In this document: one piece after another, positions 22,090-32,355 of the stretch
Numbering within the stretch: the first letter of the stretch is position 1
How the letters are laid out: the number at the start of each line of letters is the position of its first letter
Source of the DNA: Stachybotrys elegans
Taxonomy: Eukaryota > Ascomycota > Sordariomycetes > Hypocreales > Stachybotryaceae
Length of the DNA: 64,000 nucleotides
Assembly (NCBI GenBank): GCA_020746835.1
Contig: JAGPNK010000027.1
Coordinates: 124,001 to 188,000 of the forward strand
Reading direction: 5' to 3'
The notes under the pieces: generated by a model
What the model was told of the DNA's origin: nothing
What the model saw: only the letters and a program-made list of their open reading frames with translations
Databases searched by the model: none
Translations under genes and position numbers: made by a program

Positions 22090-23843
22090 ATGGACACCAG
22101 CAAGCAAGACTTGATCACGGTTGACGCGCAAGCGTCAGACCACCAGTCAGACGTGCAGGTCGCCGCTGACAGCGTTCAGGAGAGGCTGAGGGACTATGTG
22201 CCGGGCAGCGACGAGGAGAAGCGTCTCGTCAGAAAGATAGACATGTTCATGGTCCCCACCCTCTGGTTCATGTGTGTTCTGGCCTATGTAGACAGAAACA
22301 ACATTGTGAGCAAGCTCTGTGCCGGGAGGCGAGCGAGACGCGGCTGACGGTTTTCGAACAGGGCAATGCCAACGCGGCCGGCATGTCGGAGCACATTGGA
22401 CTCTCTGACAATGGTACGTGTGCTACATCAGAAGAAACATTCGAAGCCATGTCGGTCTGGCTAACATCTCCCAAGACTACTCCATGTTGATCTCCATCTT
22501 CTTCATTGGATACTTGCTATTTGAGGTGCCCTCCAACATTGTTCTCGCAAGATGCCCGCCGTCATGGTACCTGCCTGGCCTCATGGCGGCCTGGGGCACG
22601 CTCGTGGCTGGCATGTCTCAAGTTAGAAACTACCACGGCATACTCGTCTGCCGTTTCTTCTTGGGCATCATCGAGTCTGGCTTTATGCCTGGCGTCATGT
22701 ACTTGATGTCGTGCTGGTACAAGCGGAACGAGATTGGTACGTCACTGCGAGCTATGACTATAAGCCAAACCTTGGCCAGGACCACGAAGGGGTTCGCAAA
22801 GCTAACCACAAGACAAAACTCTAGGCAAGCGGTTTTCCATCTTCTTCTCGGCGTTGTGTATTGCTGGTGCTGTCAGTGGACTGCTCTCTGGCGCCATCAT
22901 CTCCGGCCTCGAAGGTGTCCATGGAATGGAGGGCTGGCGATGGCTGTTCCTTCTCGAAGGTGTCATCACTGTGGGCGTGGCTATTGTGTGCAAGTTCATC
23001 CTCCTCGACTACCCCTTAACAACGTCTCGTCTGAGCTCGGAGGAGCGTAACCTCGCGGATATCCGAATCATCCACGACAAAGAGGCAACGACATCCCATT
23101 CCACCAAGCGGATGAAGCCGTGGCAGGCTGTCAAGGCTGCCTTCGTGGACCTAAGAGTGTACTTCTTCATGGCCCTCTACCTGTTGGATAACGGGTGCGC
23201 AACCATCAACTACTTTGTCCCCACGGTCCTGCGAGACATGGGATACACCGGCACTATGGCCCAGTGGATGACCGTCCCTGTCTGGTGAGTCCAAATTCGT
23301 GCCCGACAGAGGGAAGCCGACCTGTGCAGTGGTGATTAACCCAATTGTGCTTTTAGGATTGTCGGCACCGTGTTCCTCGTCCTGACGCCCATCTCATCCG
23401 ATCGGTTCGGAAACCGCAACTGGCATATCGTGTTTGGCTTCGTGCTGGCGTTTGTCTCGGGCATCATCATCGTCACCGTCAGGGAGAACATGGCCGCGCG
23501 CTACACCTTCATCTGCTTCTACATTTCGGGGGTGTATGCCGCGTTCCCCCTCATCCTCACGTGGTCTTCTGAAGAGCTCTCCCTCCCCGCCGAGAAGCGA
23601 GCCGTGGCCATTGCCGGCATCAACGCTGTCGGAAACCTTGCCGCCATCTACGGAAGTTACATGTGGCCGACGCGTGACGCGCCGGATTATACACGGGGCT
23701 TCACTGCCATGGCTGGAATGTGCGGTGGCGCGGCGGTACTGGCTGCGGTTATGCCCACGCTCTTCAAGTACCTCCCCAAGTTCCCGGCCAGAGCAGAGCG
23801 AGACCTCGAGGCTATAACCGGGGAGAGGGAGACAGTGGCATAA
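22090..23843 (+). CDS. MFS anion:cation symporter, Dal5/allantoate-permease type
   Basis: Five exons (22090-22305, 22362-22413, 22476-22736, 22825-23284, 23357-23843) restore a continuous 12-helix protein of about 490 residues. Family marks are RKIDMFMVPTLWFMCVLAYVDRNNIGNA, GYLLFEVPSNIVLAR, AAWGTLVAGMSQVRNYHGIL, RFFLGIIESGFMPGVMYLMS-CWYKRNE, GLEGVHGMEGWRWLFLLEG and a late FPLILTWSSE. These are hallmarks of the ACS family (allantoate, nicotinate, vitamin and tartrate carriers). It sits in the plasma membrane and imports an organic anion with protons. The C-terminus is hydrophilic and short. Together with the adjacent oxidase and reductase it could supply a hydroxy or keto acid substrate. The exact substrate is not deducible. 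Confidence 0.88.
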
Positions 23844-24137
23844 GATGGGAGTGAGTAGCGGAAACCAGGCCAGACCCAGCGCCAATTCGGTGAGTGACGA
23901 CCCCCCCTAGGAGACGTGGGTTCGGGGCGCGGATAGCAGGTAGATAAGTCCAATTGCTCGAGTGGCTTGATTCGGATCGCGTCCGATAACGTGAACTAAG
24001 CAACATGTAGACGTGCTCAACCACCCACTTAGCCAATTCGAAGTGGGTAGAGGCCATGTCGAACAAACCTTGGAAGTGTGTCGAAACCAATCTGTTCGCC
24101 ACGATTTCGGGGAGGAGTGGCCGCCAGAATTGTCTAG
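23844..24137. other. short convergent intergenic region
   Basis: About 290 bp holding the two gene ends. Nothing was recognised. Confidence 0.5.
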
Positions 24138-25571
24138 TCAAAGTGGTTTGACGTCGGCCGTTAGTCCAGTCGCCGGGTTGCATGAGACTCTGATGTCGAG
24201 GATGTCTTGCATCTGGTCCTCGGACAGGGCAATCTCCCGGAACGAGAGGACCTTTATGCTCGCCACGTCGGCGTGGACCACAGCGGCAAAGTCTGACAGC
24301 GCATTGTTCCTCTCGTTCCACTCGGCGAGCTCAAACGCGCGCGGGCGGCTCGGGTCGTACGACAGGGACGCGGAAGCGTCGCCGCTCTGCGGGGAGACGA
24401 ACATGGCCGGCGTGGGATTTGGCCGCGAGGGGCCGTGGCTAACCCTGTAACCTCCGCGCCTCGCGTACGAGTCTTCAGATTCCGAGTCGAGCTCATCAAA
24501 GTTGTCAAAGTGGACTCGCCCGTGCTGCAGAGGTGGCGCAGCCGGGGTGAACGGCGAAGGGGACTGGGTGCGCTGCACCGCGGCTGATGGCTCGGGAATC
24601 ACCTCGACGTCCTGCACATCGGCGAGGCAGAGGATCGTGGCGTTGCGTGCTGGTAGACAGCCGACGGCCATCCAAAACAACAAATCGACGCCATAGCTGT
24701 CAGAGGCAATGTGCCCGGTCCAGTCGACCTTGTGCCGCTCAAAGAAGACGCGCGTCTTTTCGGTGCCGTCGTCAGGGCCGCGGGACGGCGTGTACAGCGT
24801 CCCGTTGAGCCCGTAGAGTGGCCTGTACGTGATCTGCTCCATGGAGCGGTAGTCCCGCTCGTCTTGCCACGGCATGTTCGACTTGTGCCACGGGACGCCG
24901 GTCTCCCAGCCAGGCCGCTCCCGCTCCCGCTCCAGCTTGACGCCGTGGCGGCTGCGGCTGCTTGCCCGGCTGAGGGAGCGCTGGGGCACTCGCGGGGTGC
25001 CGACCTTGGCCTGGGTGCTGGCGATGCCTCGCGCGATGGACGGGGGCAGCCTGCCCTTGTCCTGCCACGGCCCGTATCGGCCCAGAATGCCCGTCAAGAG
25101 GAGCCACGACGTGTCAACGGACAGCCAGGCCCGGCCATCGCGGATGACGAGGCCGCCGCCCGTTTGCATGGGGATGCCGTATGTCTCGATCAGGCTCCCA
25201 AACTGAACCCAGTCGGCAGACTGCGGCGACGGCTGGGGCCGGACGTCTTTGTGCTTCTGCTTCTCCGTCGACACAAACCCGAAATCGAACTTAAGCCTCC
25301 CTCCCAGGTCGGGCTCTCCCTCGAGCAGCGGGGCGTTGATGCGGCGAAACAGACGGACCTGGCGCCCCGTCCACACGCCGTGGCTCACGTAGCCGTAGGT
25401 CTCGGCGCCAGCCTCTTCCAAGGCGTTGGTGGCCCTATTGTGCTCAGACTTGGTCGCCCTCCACACCAGGATAGGCCCCACGACGCCCACGAGGGCTATT
25501 ACGGCAAGCCCCGCGGCTAGCCAGGTGCCGACGGCGGACACCAGATCAATCGTGCTTGGTTGGTCGCTCAT
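24138..25571 (-). CDS. hypothetical protein with one N-terminal membrane helix
   Basis: A single long frame of 477 residues without intron signals. Residues 8-38 (LVSAVGTWLAAGLAVIALVG onward) form one strong helix followed by a basic WRATKSEH stop-transfer, so the rest should face the cytosol or a lumen. The soluble part has a conserved-looking block (YGYVSHGVWTGRQVRLFRRI, WVQFGSLIETYGIPMQTGG, WLSVDTSWLLLTGILGRYG) typical of a fungus-specific uncharacterised family I recall but cannot name. The middle is Ser/Arg-rich and low complexity (residues 190-225), and a Ser/Glu/Asp-rich patch is near 375. GC is higher than in neighbouring genes. The function is unknown. Homologues may be longer, so a 3' continuation is possible. 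Confidence 0.65.
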   Translation of the reverse strand: MSDQPSTIDLVSAVGTWLAAGLAVIALVGVVGPILVWRATKSEHNRATNALEEAGAETYGYVSHGVWTGRQVRLFRRINAPLLEGEPDLGGRLKFDFGFVSTEKQKHKDVRPQPSPQSADWVQFGSLIETYGIPMQTGGGLVIRDGRAWLSVDTSWLLLTGILGRYGPWQDKGRLPPSIARGIASTQAKVGTPRVPQRSLSRASSRSRHGVKLERERERPGWETGVPWHKSNMPWQDERDYRSMEQITYRPLYGLNGTLYTPSRGPDDGTEKTRVFFERHKVDWTGHIASDSYGVDLLFWMAVGCLPARNATILCLADVQDVEVIPEPSAAVQRTQSPSPFTPAAPPLQHGRVHFDNFDELDSESEDSYARRGGYRVSHGPSRPNPTPAMFVSPQSGDASASLSYDPSRPRAFELAEWNERNNALSDFAAVVHADVASIKVLSFREIALSEDQMQDILDIRVSCNPATGLTADVKPL

Positions 25572-26493
25572 GGCGGATGGATGAAGCTGGAGCCAGAGGC
25601 TGAGGCTTGGTGGCCGGCAGCCTGACCATGATCAAACCTGCGACCCCGCCTCGCAAGGCTGCGGCTGAGTCGAATGATTACGCATGTCGACTTTGTTGCA
25701 AAAATGCATCCCTGGCCAAAGCCCTGATTGGCTGGACAACCAGCGGCGGCCATGCCTCGTTGAGATATTGGTTCTGTGGACGGAAACAGGCGTTGTGGGT
25801 TGACTCTCCCCACGCACTCCATAGCAAGTGGCTCGAGGATTTGTTACATGTCAGCTTCTGTAACGTAAGTTCTCACCAGCAGCGTCTGCGGACTCTGTAC
25901 CCATCACAGAGGCATCGAGTGACAGCTTCATTTTGCACACCCGTCCAATCTTGCCTTGACCCGTCGACACGACCCAAGTGTCGGCCAGGTTCAACTGTGT
26001 TCCTCAGCGCCACCATTTCCGGTGTGTGTTCCTTGAATTACACTGTGTATTGACTCTTTGGTGTACAGTGCTGCGCAGCTGGCCTCAGCCAGCACTGATC
26101 TGCATGAGTGGCTGTCCGACTAACGAATACAGGCGCAATTCTTTGAGTAGCATTCTCCACTCAGGGAGGCCAAGTGATGGCTTCGACGCAAGGGATAAGG
26201 CATTGACGAATCGAAGGGAGTTAGTGTGAATGGACAAGCAAGCCACTGTTTCATTCCGGAAACAACAACAAAAGAGAAAAAACCATGATAGAGTAGATGT
26301 ATGCTGTGAAGGGAAAAGAACAATTGTGTATCTAAATAAAGATGGTTACTCTTGCAAATAGGTCCAAGAAGAGAGTCAGATAAATATGATAAAAAATTAT
26401 AAAAAGCTAAAAGGCGATCGATCGATCAGAGAGAGAGAAAAAAATAAAAATAAAAATAAGGGAATAGTAGCAGGGATTTCCCTCAGTTCCCAA
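25572..26493. other. intergenic
   Basis: About 920 bp. The right end (26385-26465) is A-rich with AAAAT repeats. An open frame upstream of 26494 reads through this simple sequence and is not trusted. No gene was recognised. Confidence 0.5.
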
Positions 26494-27789
26494 ATGGATC
26501 CCACCGCCTCGTGCCCGCTGCCCATTACTCAGGCCTCTTCTGCACATCTAGGGGAAGGGGAAGAGCGCGCTCCTTGGCTGGCCACCTTCCCTTCCGCCTA
26601 CCAGCCCGCTGGCGATGCCGACACTAATAAAGATCCCTACAGTGAGAGATTCGCAGTATCTGGCGACTGCATGTTTCTCGAACTCTGCTGGGATCCCCTT
26701 CGATCCGCTGTTTCCCACGTTGCTTCGCTCTTCCCGAAAAGCTACCCTTGGGAGGAGCTTGGCGAAACCACGAGAGCCAAAATATCGTCTTGGGCATCCA
26801 ACCCCAAGTATTACATGGAAGGGAACGACGCAGGCTGTGGAAAAGTATTTTTCCAGGCTTGGATATACCATTTCTTATACGACAAAATGGCGAGGAGAAG
26901 AGTGGCCCCAGTTTGGCCGACTTCAGTCTTTACTCAGGGGTATGCCTCCATGTTGTGCATCAAGATCAAGACATTTGCTTATTGCTTCCCTGCAGGCCGG
27001 GTGGACCGAAACGATCAAGTCCGCAGTTCCTACTTCCACAACGCGCGTCGCCTCCAGGCCATGTACCTATTCAACGTTGCGGGCCCACACACAGACCCTC
27101 GCCGCCTAGGAAGACTTTTCCATGACGAATTTGACTTTCTCCTGGCTCAAGGAGGCCATCCCATGCCCCATGTACGCAAGGCAGTGGCCGAGATGGTGCT
27201 TCGCGCTGCCAAGGTAGACTGGGGCATAGTGGTGGTGCAGCGTGATGTGGTAATGGAGTTTCACGATGGTGATTCGGGGCTGGCCAAGGACTTTACATTC
27301 GGCGAGGGCATGGAATTTGCGCCCGACCTCCACCATATCGGGCTACGAGGGCCCTTTGACGGACTGCTTGTGGATTATATCGCCGAGCCCCGCGTTCGAT
27401 TTTTTGGCTTTCAAGTATCAGGCGGGGGGCGCCCTGTTCATCCCTGGCACGGTAGAGACATGAAGGGGGTCATGCATCATCTTCACCCCTTGGGATGCGC
27501 TTACCACCTTCCGGGGGACATATATCATCAGCCTCAGAGGCCACTCCTTGTGATGGTCGGGCTGACTGCGGAGGAGACGAGGAAGAGGAAAATGGACCCA
27601 TGTTCATCCAGCTTCCAAATTCCCGACTGTCTCGGGATGCCCGAATGGCGCTGGGAAATTCCTGATAATCAGCCCCCAACGACTGTGGTCCGATGGCAGG
27701 AAGGAACTCCCAATTCGGAGCCCAGATGGATTTGGCCCGAAGAGAATACGGATCAGTCACCTCGCGAAGGCTCCTTTGATAATAAATAG
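26494..27789 (+). CDS. hypothetical protein
   Basis: The frame is open from 26386, but its first 36 codons are Lys/Asn/Arg-rich and come from A-rich simple sequence. I prefer the Met at 26494 (MDPTASCPLPITQASS), giving 431 residues. I do not recognise a family. Features seen are aromatic-rich segments such as WIYHFLYDKMARRRVAPVWP and HHIGLRGPFDGLLVDYIAEP, a His-rich patch near HPWHGRDMKGVMHHLHPLG, and a polar, Pro/Glu-rich C-terminus. No signal peptide or membrane helix is evident. A GT-AG pair at 26940-26995 looks like an intron but is 56 nt and would break the frame on both sides, so I left it in. Codon use looks coding throughout. Confidence 0.55.
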   Translation: MDPTASCPLPITQASSAHLGEGEERAPWLATFPSAYQPAGDADTNKDPYSERFAVSGDCMFLELCWDPLRSAVSHVASLFPKSYPWEELGETTRAKISSWASNPKYYMEGNDAGCGKVFFQAWIYHFLYDKMARRRVAPVWPTSVFTQGYASMLCIKIKTFAYCFPAGRVDRNDQVRSSYFHNARRLQAMYLFNVAGPHTDPRRLGRLFHDEFDFLLAQGGHPMPHVRKAVAEMVLRAAKVDWGIVVVQRDVVMEFHDGDSGLAKDFTFGEGMEFAPDLHHIGLRGPFDGLLVDYIAEPRVRFFGFQVSGGGRPVHPWHGRDMKGVMHHLHPLGCAYHLPGDIYHQPQRPLLVMVGLTAEETRKRKMDPCSSSFQIPDCLGMPEWRWEIPDNQPPTTVVRWQEGTPNSEPRWIWPEENTDQSPREGSFDNK

Positions 27790-29419
27790 CAGTTGGCAGA
27801 AAAATATACTAGATTGAGAAGACTGCTGTCCACTGTCATGGTTGGAGGGAGGCTGCTCTGGGGACGGTAGCATCGGGCGTTGGACATGCAGAAACCATGT
27901 TCGCCACAAGCCCTGTCTTGTAGAGACTACCTGTTTCGCATCATTGCGTGTACTTTCGGCCATCTTTGATCGAATTAAAGTTTGCAGCTCTTAATCTTCT
28001 CGGCCAGGGGCCGAAATTTTGACCTTGTCCTCCTGTCCTTTCTCCTCTTCCTTGGGCAGGTCAAGAATGATTGGGACAGCGAGTCCCAAAAATTGACAAT
28101 GCCAGAGCCAAGAACTGCCCTTGGCCGTATATCCTGCGCCTTCATTCTCATGGCACGTCCCCTCTTCGTTCTCGGTATGTTCCATAGCTGACTGCCTGGG
28201 CGGCCTCTACTCTGTGTTAGTGCTGACGCTGCGAGGCCCCCAACCAGCTAGCACCAGGAACGCCAGTTTAGTCTGGGCCAAGGTGATCCAAACATGACAT
28301 TGAATGCGGCAAAACTGATTCATCATCTTCTTATCTTAGTGTCATCCCCCCTTGGTGCAACCGTGCGCATAAGCACCCAGCATAGATTGCACAAGTATGG
28401 TGTACCCCATGATGCCATATAATTCGCCAAGTCAAGCTCCAGCAAACACTCCTGGAGGTCGGAACAACTCCCTGGGCATTTCCGAGCCGGTTCCCTGGGC
28501 CATTTTTGCCGTGGGACTTGACCCCATAACTCCACTCGAGGAGCGAGAACGAGAGCGACTGTGGCATTGCCTAAGCCCCAAAATCCAGCAGAAGCTGACC
28601 CAGCCTGGTAATCCCGTCTTCATGCACATCGCCCCTGGAAATAGCTGTCAGCCCAACCTGCAGAACAATTGGATTGTGGCTGCGGCTGTGATGCTCACAT
28701 GGTGCATGCTTTCTACCGACTGCTTCCTGATCCATATATTTGCCCTAAATAAGACAACACAGATCTGGTAAGAAACCCTCCTTCACGGTACCCCGGGTTC
28801 CCTCCTTAGGTTCGCAGGGGCTGAACACGATGATAAGCATATGCTGCATGGGTACTAGGCGAGGGGCAGACATTTTTGGATAACGTTGAATCTGTCAGAC
28901 GAGCAACAGAACCAAGCCTGAAAGCCCTTATTATGCAGGGGCTCACGACACACCTGCTTTTCCTGGGAAGAGGACGGCGCAGTGCGCGCCATCTCATCTT
29001 GCTACCGTACCCGGCCGCCAAGCCACTTCAACTCTGGCTGCTTTCTTCATCAGCCCACAGCGCCTGCGCCGTTTAATGTCTCGCATGAAAAGGTCTCTGC
29101 TCGTTTTTTGTCCGCAATGATCTTACCCCCCAACTCCAAACTCCGCTGTGCTGCCAAAATAGCCGACAAGGGGTCCGGAAAGTTTTGTGGTGGAATACGA
29201 GCTCAGCTGGAAAATGAGGGCCTCTTGGCACATATTCACGTTGCGTGTCAGCGGAACCCGTAGAAGGCCCACGATGCACCAGTATGGCCATGAACTTTCT
29301 ACGCTAGGAAAGGAAATTATGATTATGTATACAAGTGCTCGTCAAGACGTATATTTCCGCTCTGGACGCCTATTTTGAGATTGCGCAGGCTTAGCCAAAG
29401 ACACCTGCCAGTCAACAAT
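27790..29419. other. long intergenic region, no confident gene
   Basis: About 1.6 kb. The best open frame (28397-28771, +) encodes 124 residues with one hydrophobic segment but no family signal and no clear promoter. Other frames are shorter. I see no repeats or tRNA. Confidence 0.45.
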
Positions 29420-30520
29420 ATGTCGGTTCGTCTTTTGGTTCGGAATCAGTGGCTGATAGTGAAGACGATCTTGATCCTTCTTCTACTAATTGCTTTTCTA
29501 CAACTCCTTCTTCATCATGAAACCTCGGGAGTCTCCACGATATTTCGACAACCGGAATCCGTCCAAGCATCTCTGCACTGTTACGGCGAGACACCGTGTT
29601 TCGAAAAGCTTCGGACATTCCCGCGATCTGAAATAGAGACGCTGGCCGGGCTCTGCCACGATAAAGCCTCGACAAACGAGCCGACAACGGAAGTCCGCAT
29701 TGTCGGCGTTACAGCCCAGTTCAACAAACCACAGAGCTATTACGAACGAGCGTTACGAACACACCTTCAACACAGCGTTATCCACAACAGCAAAGTACAC
29801 ATACTAAGCACGAAGATCGTGGACCACTTGTGGAATAAGCCGGCCTTTATTCTACAGCTCCTCCTTTCAGAGATGGAAAAGCCTGAGGACGAGCGTGCCC
29901 AGTGGCTATTTTGGTTCGATCGAGATACCATAATCATCGATACTTGCCGGTCTCTCAATACTTTCCTTCCCCCGCTGGGAGTGGCGAGGCACGAGTCGGA
30001 AGAAAGGGACGACGAGCAAGCCGCCGAGGATCGATCGCAATATATACACTTGGTTGCAACCAAGGATTGGAACGGACTGAACAATGGGATATTCCTGCTC
30101 AGAGTACACCACTGGAGTATAGACCTGTTCAGTGCCATCATGGCACTCAGGTACTATAGGCCCGATGAAAAACTTCCGTTTACAGAGCAGAGCGCCATGG
30201 GAATACTGCTGGAGGAGCCTAGGTTCCAGCAAAACGTGACGTGGGTACCTCAATGGTGGTTTAACGCCTACCCTCCTGGCGAAAAGGATTTTGAAGGCAA
30301 CGCGACAGCGCCACGCAACGAATACCAAGCCAGGAAGGGCGACTTTCTAGTACATTTTGCAGGGCGCGGCGACAGAGATAAGGTGATGGAGCCTTGGCTT
30401 GCAAATGCGGAATCTATCGGAGGGGAATGGGAGCTTGAACCGCAGCTAAGAGATATTGACGCAGAGATTAGGGAGTTCTGGGACACTGAGAGCCCTGATA
30501 GGAGGGATCTAGGAAGTTGA
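29420..30520 (+). CDS. GT34 glycosyltransferase (GMA12/MNN10-like), type II membrane protein
   Basis: The first ATG of the frame is at 29420 (MSVRLLVRNQWLIVKTILIL); the frame is open further upstream but without an ATG. Residues 12-33 form a signal anchor (LIVKTILILLLLIAFLQLLL), so the catalytic part lies in the Golgi lumen. VRIVGVTAQFNKPQSYYERAL, NKPAFILQLLLSE, WLFWFDRDTIIIDT with a DxD-type metal site (DRD), and TKDWNGLNNGIFLLRVHHWSIDLF follow. FTEQSAMGILL and a late KGDFLVHFAGRGDRDKVM complete the family 34 pattern, which adds galactose or mannose to glycans from nucleotide sugars. At 366 residues without introns it has normal length. It could act in cell-wall glycosylation or, less likely, on a metabolite of the nearby terpene gene. 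Confidence 0.8.
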   Translation: MSVRLLVRNQWLIVKTILILLLLIAFLQLLLHHETSGVSTIFRQPESVQASLHCYGETPCFEKLRTFPRSEIETLAGLCHDKASTNEPTTEVRIVGVTAQFNKPQSYYERALRTHLQHSVIHNSKVHILSTKIVDHLWNKPAFILQLLLSEMEKPEDERAQWLFWFDRDTIIIDTCRSLNTFLPPLGVARHESEERDDEQAAEDRSQYIHLVATKDWNGLNNGIFLLRVHHWSIDLFSAIMALRYYRPDEKLPFTEQSAMGILLEEPRFQQNVTWVPQWWFNAYPPGEKDFEGNATAPRNEYQARKGDFLVHFAGRGDRDKVMEPWLANAESIGGEWELEPQLRDIDAEIREFWDTESPDRRDLGS

Positions 30521-31191
30521 CCTTCTACAGATAGCAATATGTGCGTTGGCTGCTGATGCTGTGGTAGATGCGACGGTATCGCACCTGGCTTGTCTAGTTT
30601 TTTTATATATGAGTACTGTAAGAATACCATCTCTGTAAGACGCCATCGAAACAGCCGGCAAGATCGGGTGACATTTTGTGCAATGCATTTCCACCAGGTG
30701 TCCCGAGGCTGTGCCAAGATGCGCGACGATTCAAGTCATGCACTTGTCAGCAACGGCTGAAAACCATTGTCAGCATGAGTCACGTCTGCACTTTGAAGGC
30801 CCAGGCGCTTTGCCTTTTGTGGCTCATCACGCACCAAGACGTGCAGCCGCTTACAACAGTGGCGGGGAAAAGGAGGCGCTGAGAAGAAATCCCTTGTACA
30901 GGAAAGGTCACCCACACTGTTAGACCCCGCGAAGGTTTTTTTCTAGTGAAGAGGGGCACCGAGTTTAATTCCTCAACCCCGCAATCATAGTTAACGATGA
31001 TTCGTCCAGTTGCATCATTGCTTGGATGAATCAGAATGACTCATGCCTTTGAAGGCACTGACTTGAACTGCTTAAATTGAGTCGTAATTGACAGAAATAA
31101 ATACGAGGCCATAAATCGATGAAGCTGAGCCTCCCTACAATCCCATCACACCTCTGAGCTCTATTCCAGCCAACCGAAACAAGCAGATACA
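30521..31191. other. intergenic, promoter of the esterase gene
   Basis: About 670 bp. AT-rich motifs near 31093-31105 (AAATAAATA) lie about 90 bp upstream of the next start codon and may act as a TATA-like element. No gene was seen. Confidence 0.45.
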
Positions 31192-32355
31192 ATGGCTCCG
31201 ATAAATGGCAACTGCGATGAGCGATTCAATTCAGTCAAGGCCTTATTGCAGGGTTTCCTCGAGGCTGGAGACGAGCTGGGCGTTTCTCTAGCCGTCAATT
31301 TGGACGGCGAAGATGTTGTGGACCTTTTTGGTGGCTATTCTGACACGGATAAGAGACAGCCATGGGAGCGGGACACGATCGTGAACGTTTTCTCAACAAC
31401 CAAAGCATTGGCCAGTCTAGCGGTCCTTACTCTTGTCAGCAGAGGGCAGATAAGCGTCAACGACAAGGTCTCCAAGCATTGGCCCGAGTTCAGCGTCAAC
31501 GGGAAGGAGGATATCGAGGTTCGACACCTCTTGTCTCACACATCTGGTGTCGCCGGGTTCGATGAGCCGATGAAGCTCGAGGATCTATATGACGAGCAAG
31601 GCTGCGTCGAAAAACTGGAAAAACAAGCACCGTGGTGGTCGCCGGGCACCGCGTCTGGCTACCATAGCTGGTCCTTTGGCTACCTGCTGGGCGAGCTGGT
31701 GCGGCGCGTCACAGGTCTCCGGATGAAGGAATTCATTGAGAGAGAGATTACTCAACCTCTCAAGGCAGACTTCCAGCTCGGTGCCCGTGAATCTGACTGG
31801 CATCGCATCTCGACACTGATCCCTCCTCCGCCCTTTGACTTTCCTTCACCACCCCCCGAGTCCATCACAGCAAAAGCCCTGATGAACCCAACTATGCAGG
31901 CAGAGGATGCCCTTACACCTGGATGGAGGGGCGCAGCCATTGCTTCAGGGAACGGTCATGGCAACGCGCGGAGCATTGTTCGCATCTTCTCCGAGGTCAC
32001 ACTGGCCGGCAAGGCCACCAAGTCTGGAAGAGAACCGCTATTGTCCGGAGAAATCCCAGATGTCGTCTGTCAAGAGCAGTCGAGCGGTATGGACTTGACA
32101 ATCGGCATGCCCTGGCGGTTTGGGGTGGGGTATGCCATCCGCGGTCAAAGTAACGAAACCGTTCTCGACAACTGGCTGCCTCCTGGCAGAATTTGCGTCT
32201 GGGGCGGATGGGGTGGCTCGCTCGTCATCATGGATCTGGATCGAGGCTTGACCATTGGCTATGCCATGAACAAGATGATAGGCGAAGGCCCATCTACGCG
32301 ACTAACTCGACAGTACGTCAAGGCTATCTACGAAGCGCTGGGCGTCCAGATATAA
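31192..32355 (+). CDS. family VIII esterase / beta-lactamase-related serine hydrolase
   Basis: A single-exon 387-residue protein. The beta-lactamase fold signatures are in order: VFSTTKALASLAVL gives the nucleophile Ser of an S-x-x-K motif, VRHLLSHTSGVAGF is the usual following block, and GYHSWSFGYLLGELVRRVTG supplies the second-motif Tyr. VWGGWGGSLVIMDLDRGLTI replaces the KTG motif with WGG. This is the pattern of class C-like EstB-type esterases and of LovD-like transacylases in fungal metabolite pathways. No signal peptide is visible, so it should be cytosolic. About 1.5 kb downstream is a terpene cyclase in the same direction. An acyl transfer or de-esterification step on a terpenoid is possible but unproven. 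The frame is intact. Confidence 0.85.
   Translation: MAPINGNCDERFNSVKALLQGFLEAGDELGVSLAVNLDGEDVVDLFGGYSDTDKRQPWERDTIVNVFSTTKALASLAVLTLVSRGQISVNDKVSKHWPEFSVNGKEDIEVRHLLSHTSGVAGFDEPMKLEDLYDEQGCVEKLEKQAPWWSPGTASGYHSWSFGYLLGELVRRVTGLRMKEFIEREITQPLKADFQLGARESDWHRISTLIPPPPFDFPSPPPESITAKALMNPTMQAEDALTPGWRGAAIASGNGHGNARSIVRIFSEVTLAGKATKSGREPLLSGEIPDVVCQEQSSGMDLTIGMPWRFGVGYAIRGQSNETVLDNWLPPGRICVWGGWGGSLVIMDLDRGLTIGYAMNKMIGEGPSTRLTRQYVKAIYEALGVQI

Noticed and set aside
24711..25520. 269-codon + strand Arg/Pro/Leu-rich frame
   Set aside because: Antisense shadow of the GC-rich hypothetical membrane protein, with typical shadow composition.
26940..26995. GT-AG intron candidate inside the hypothetical gene at 26494
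   Set aside because: It is 56 nt long, so removing it breaks a frame that is open and coding-like on both sides.
28397..28771. 124-codon ORF with one hydrophobic segment
   Set aside because: No family motif, no promoter signal and no supporting splice pattern; likely chance in a 1.6-kb gap.
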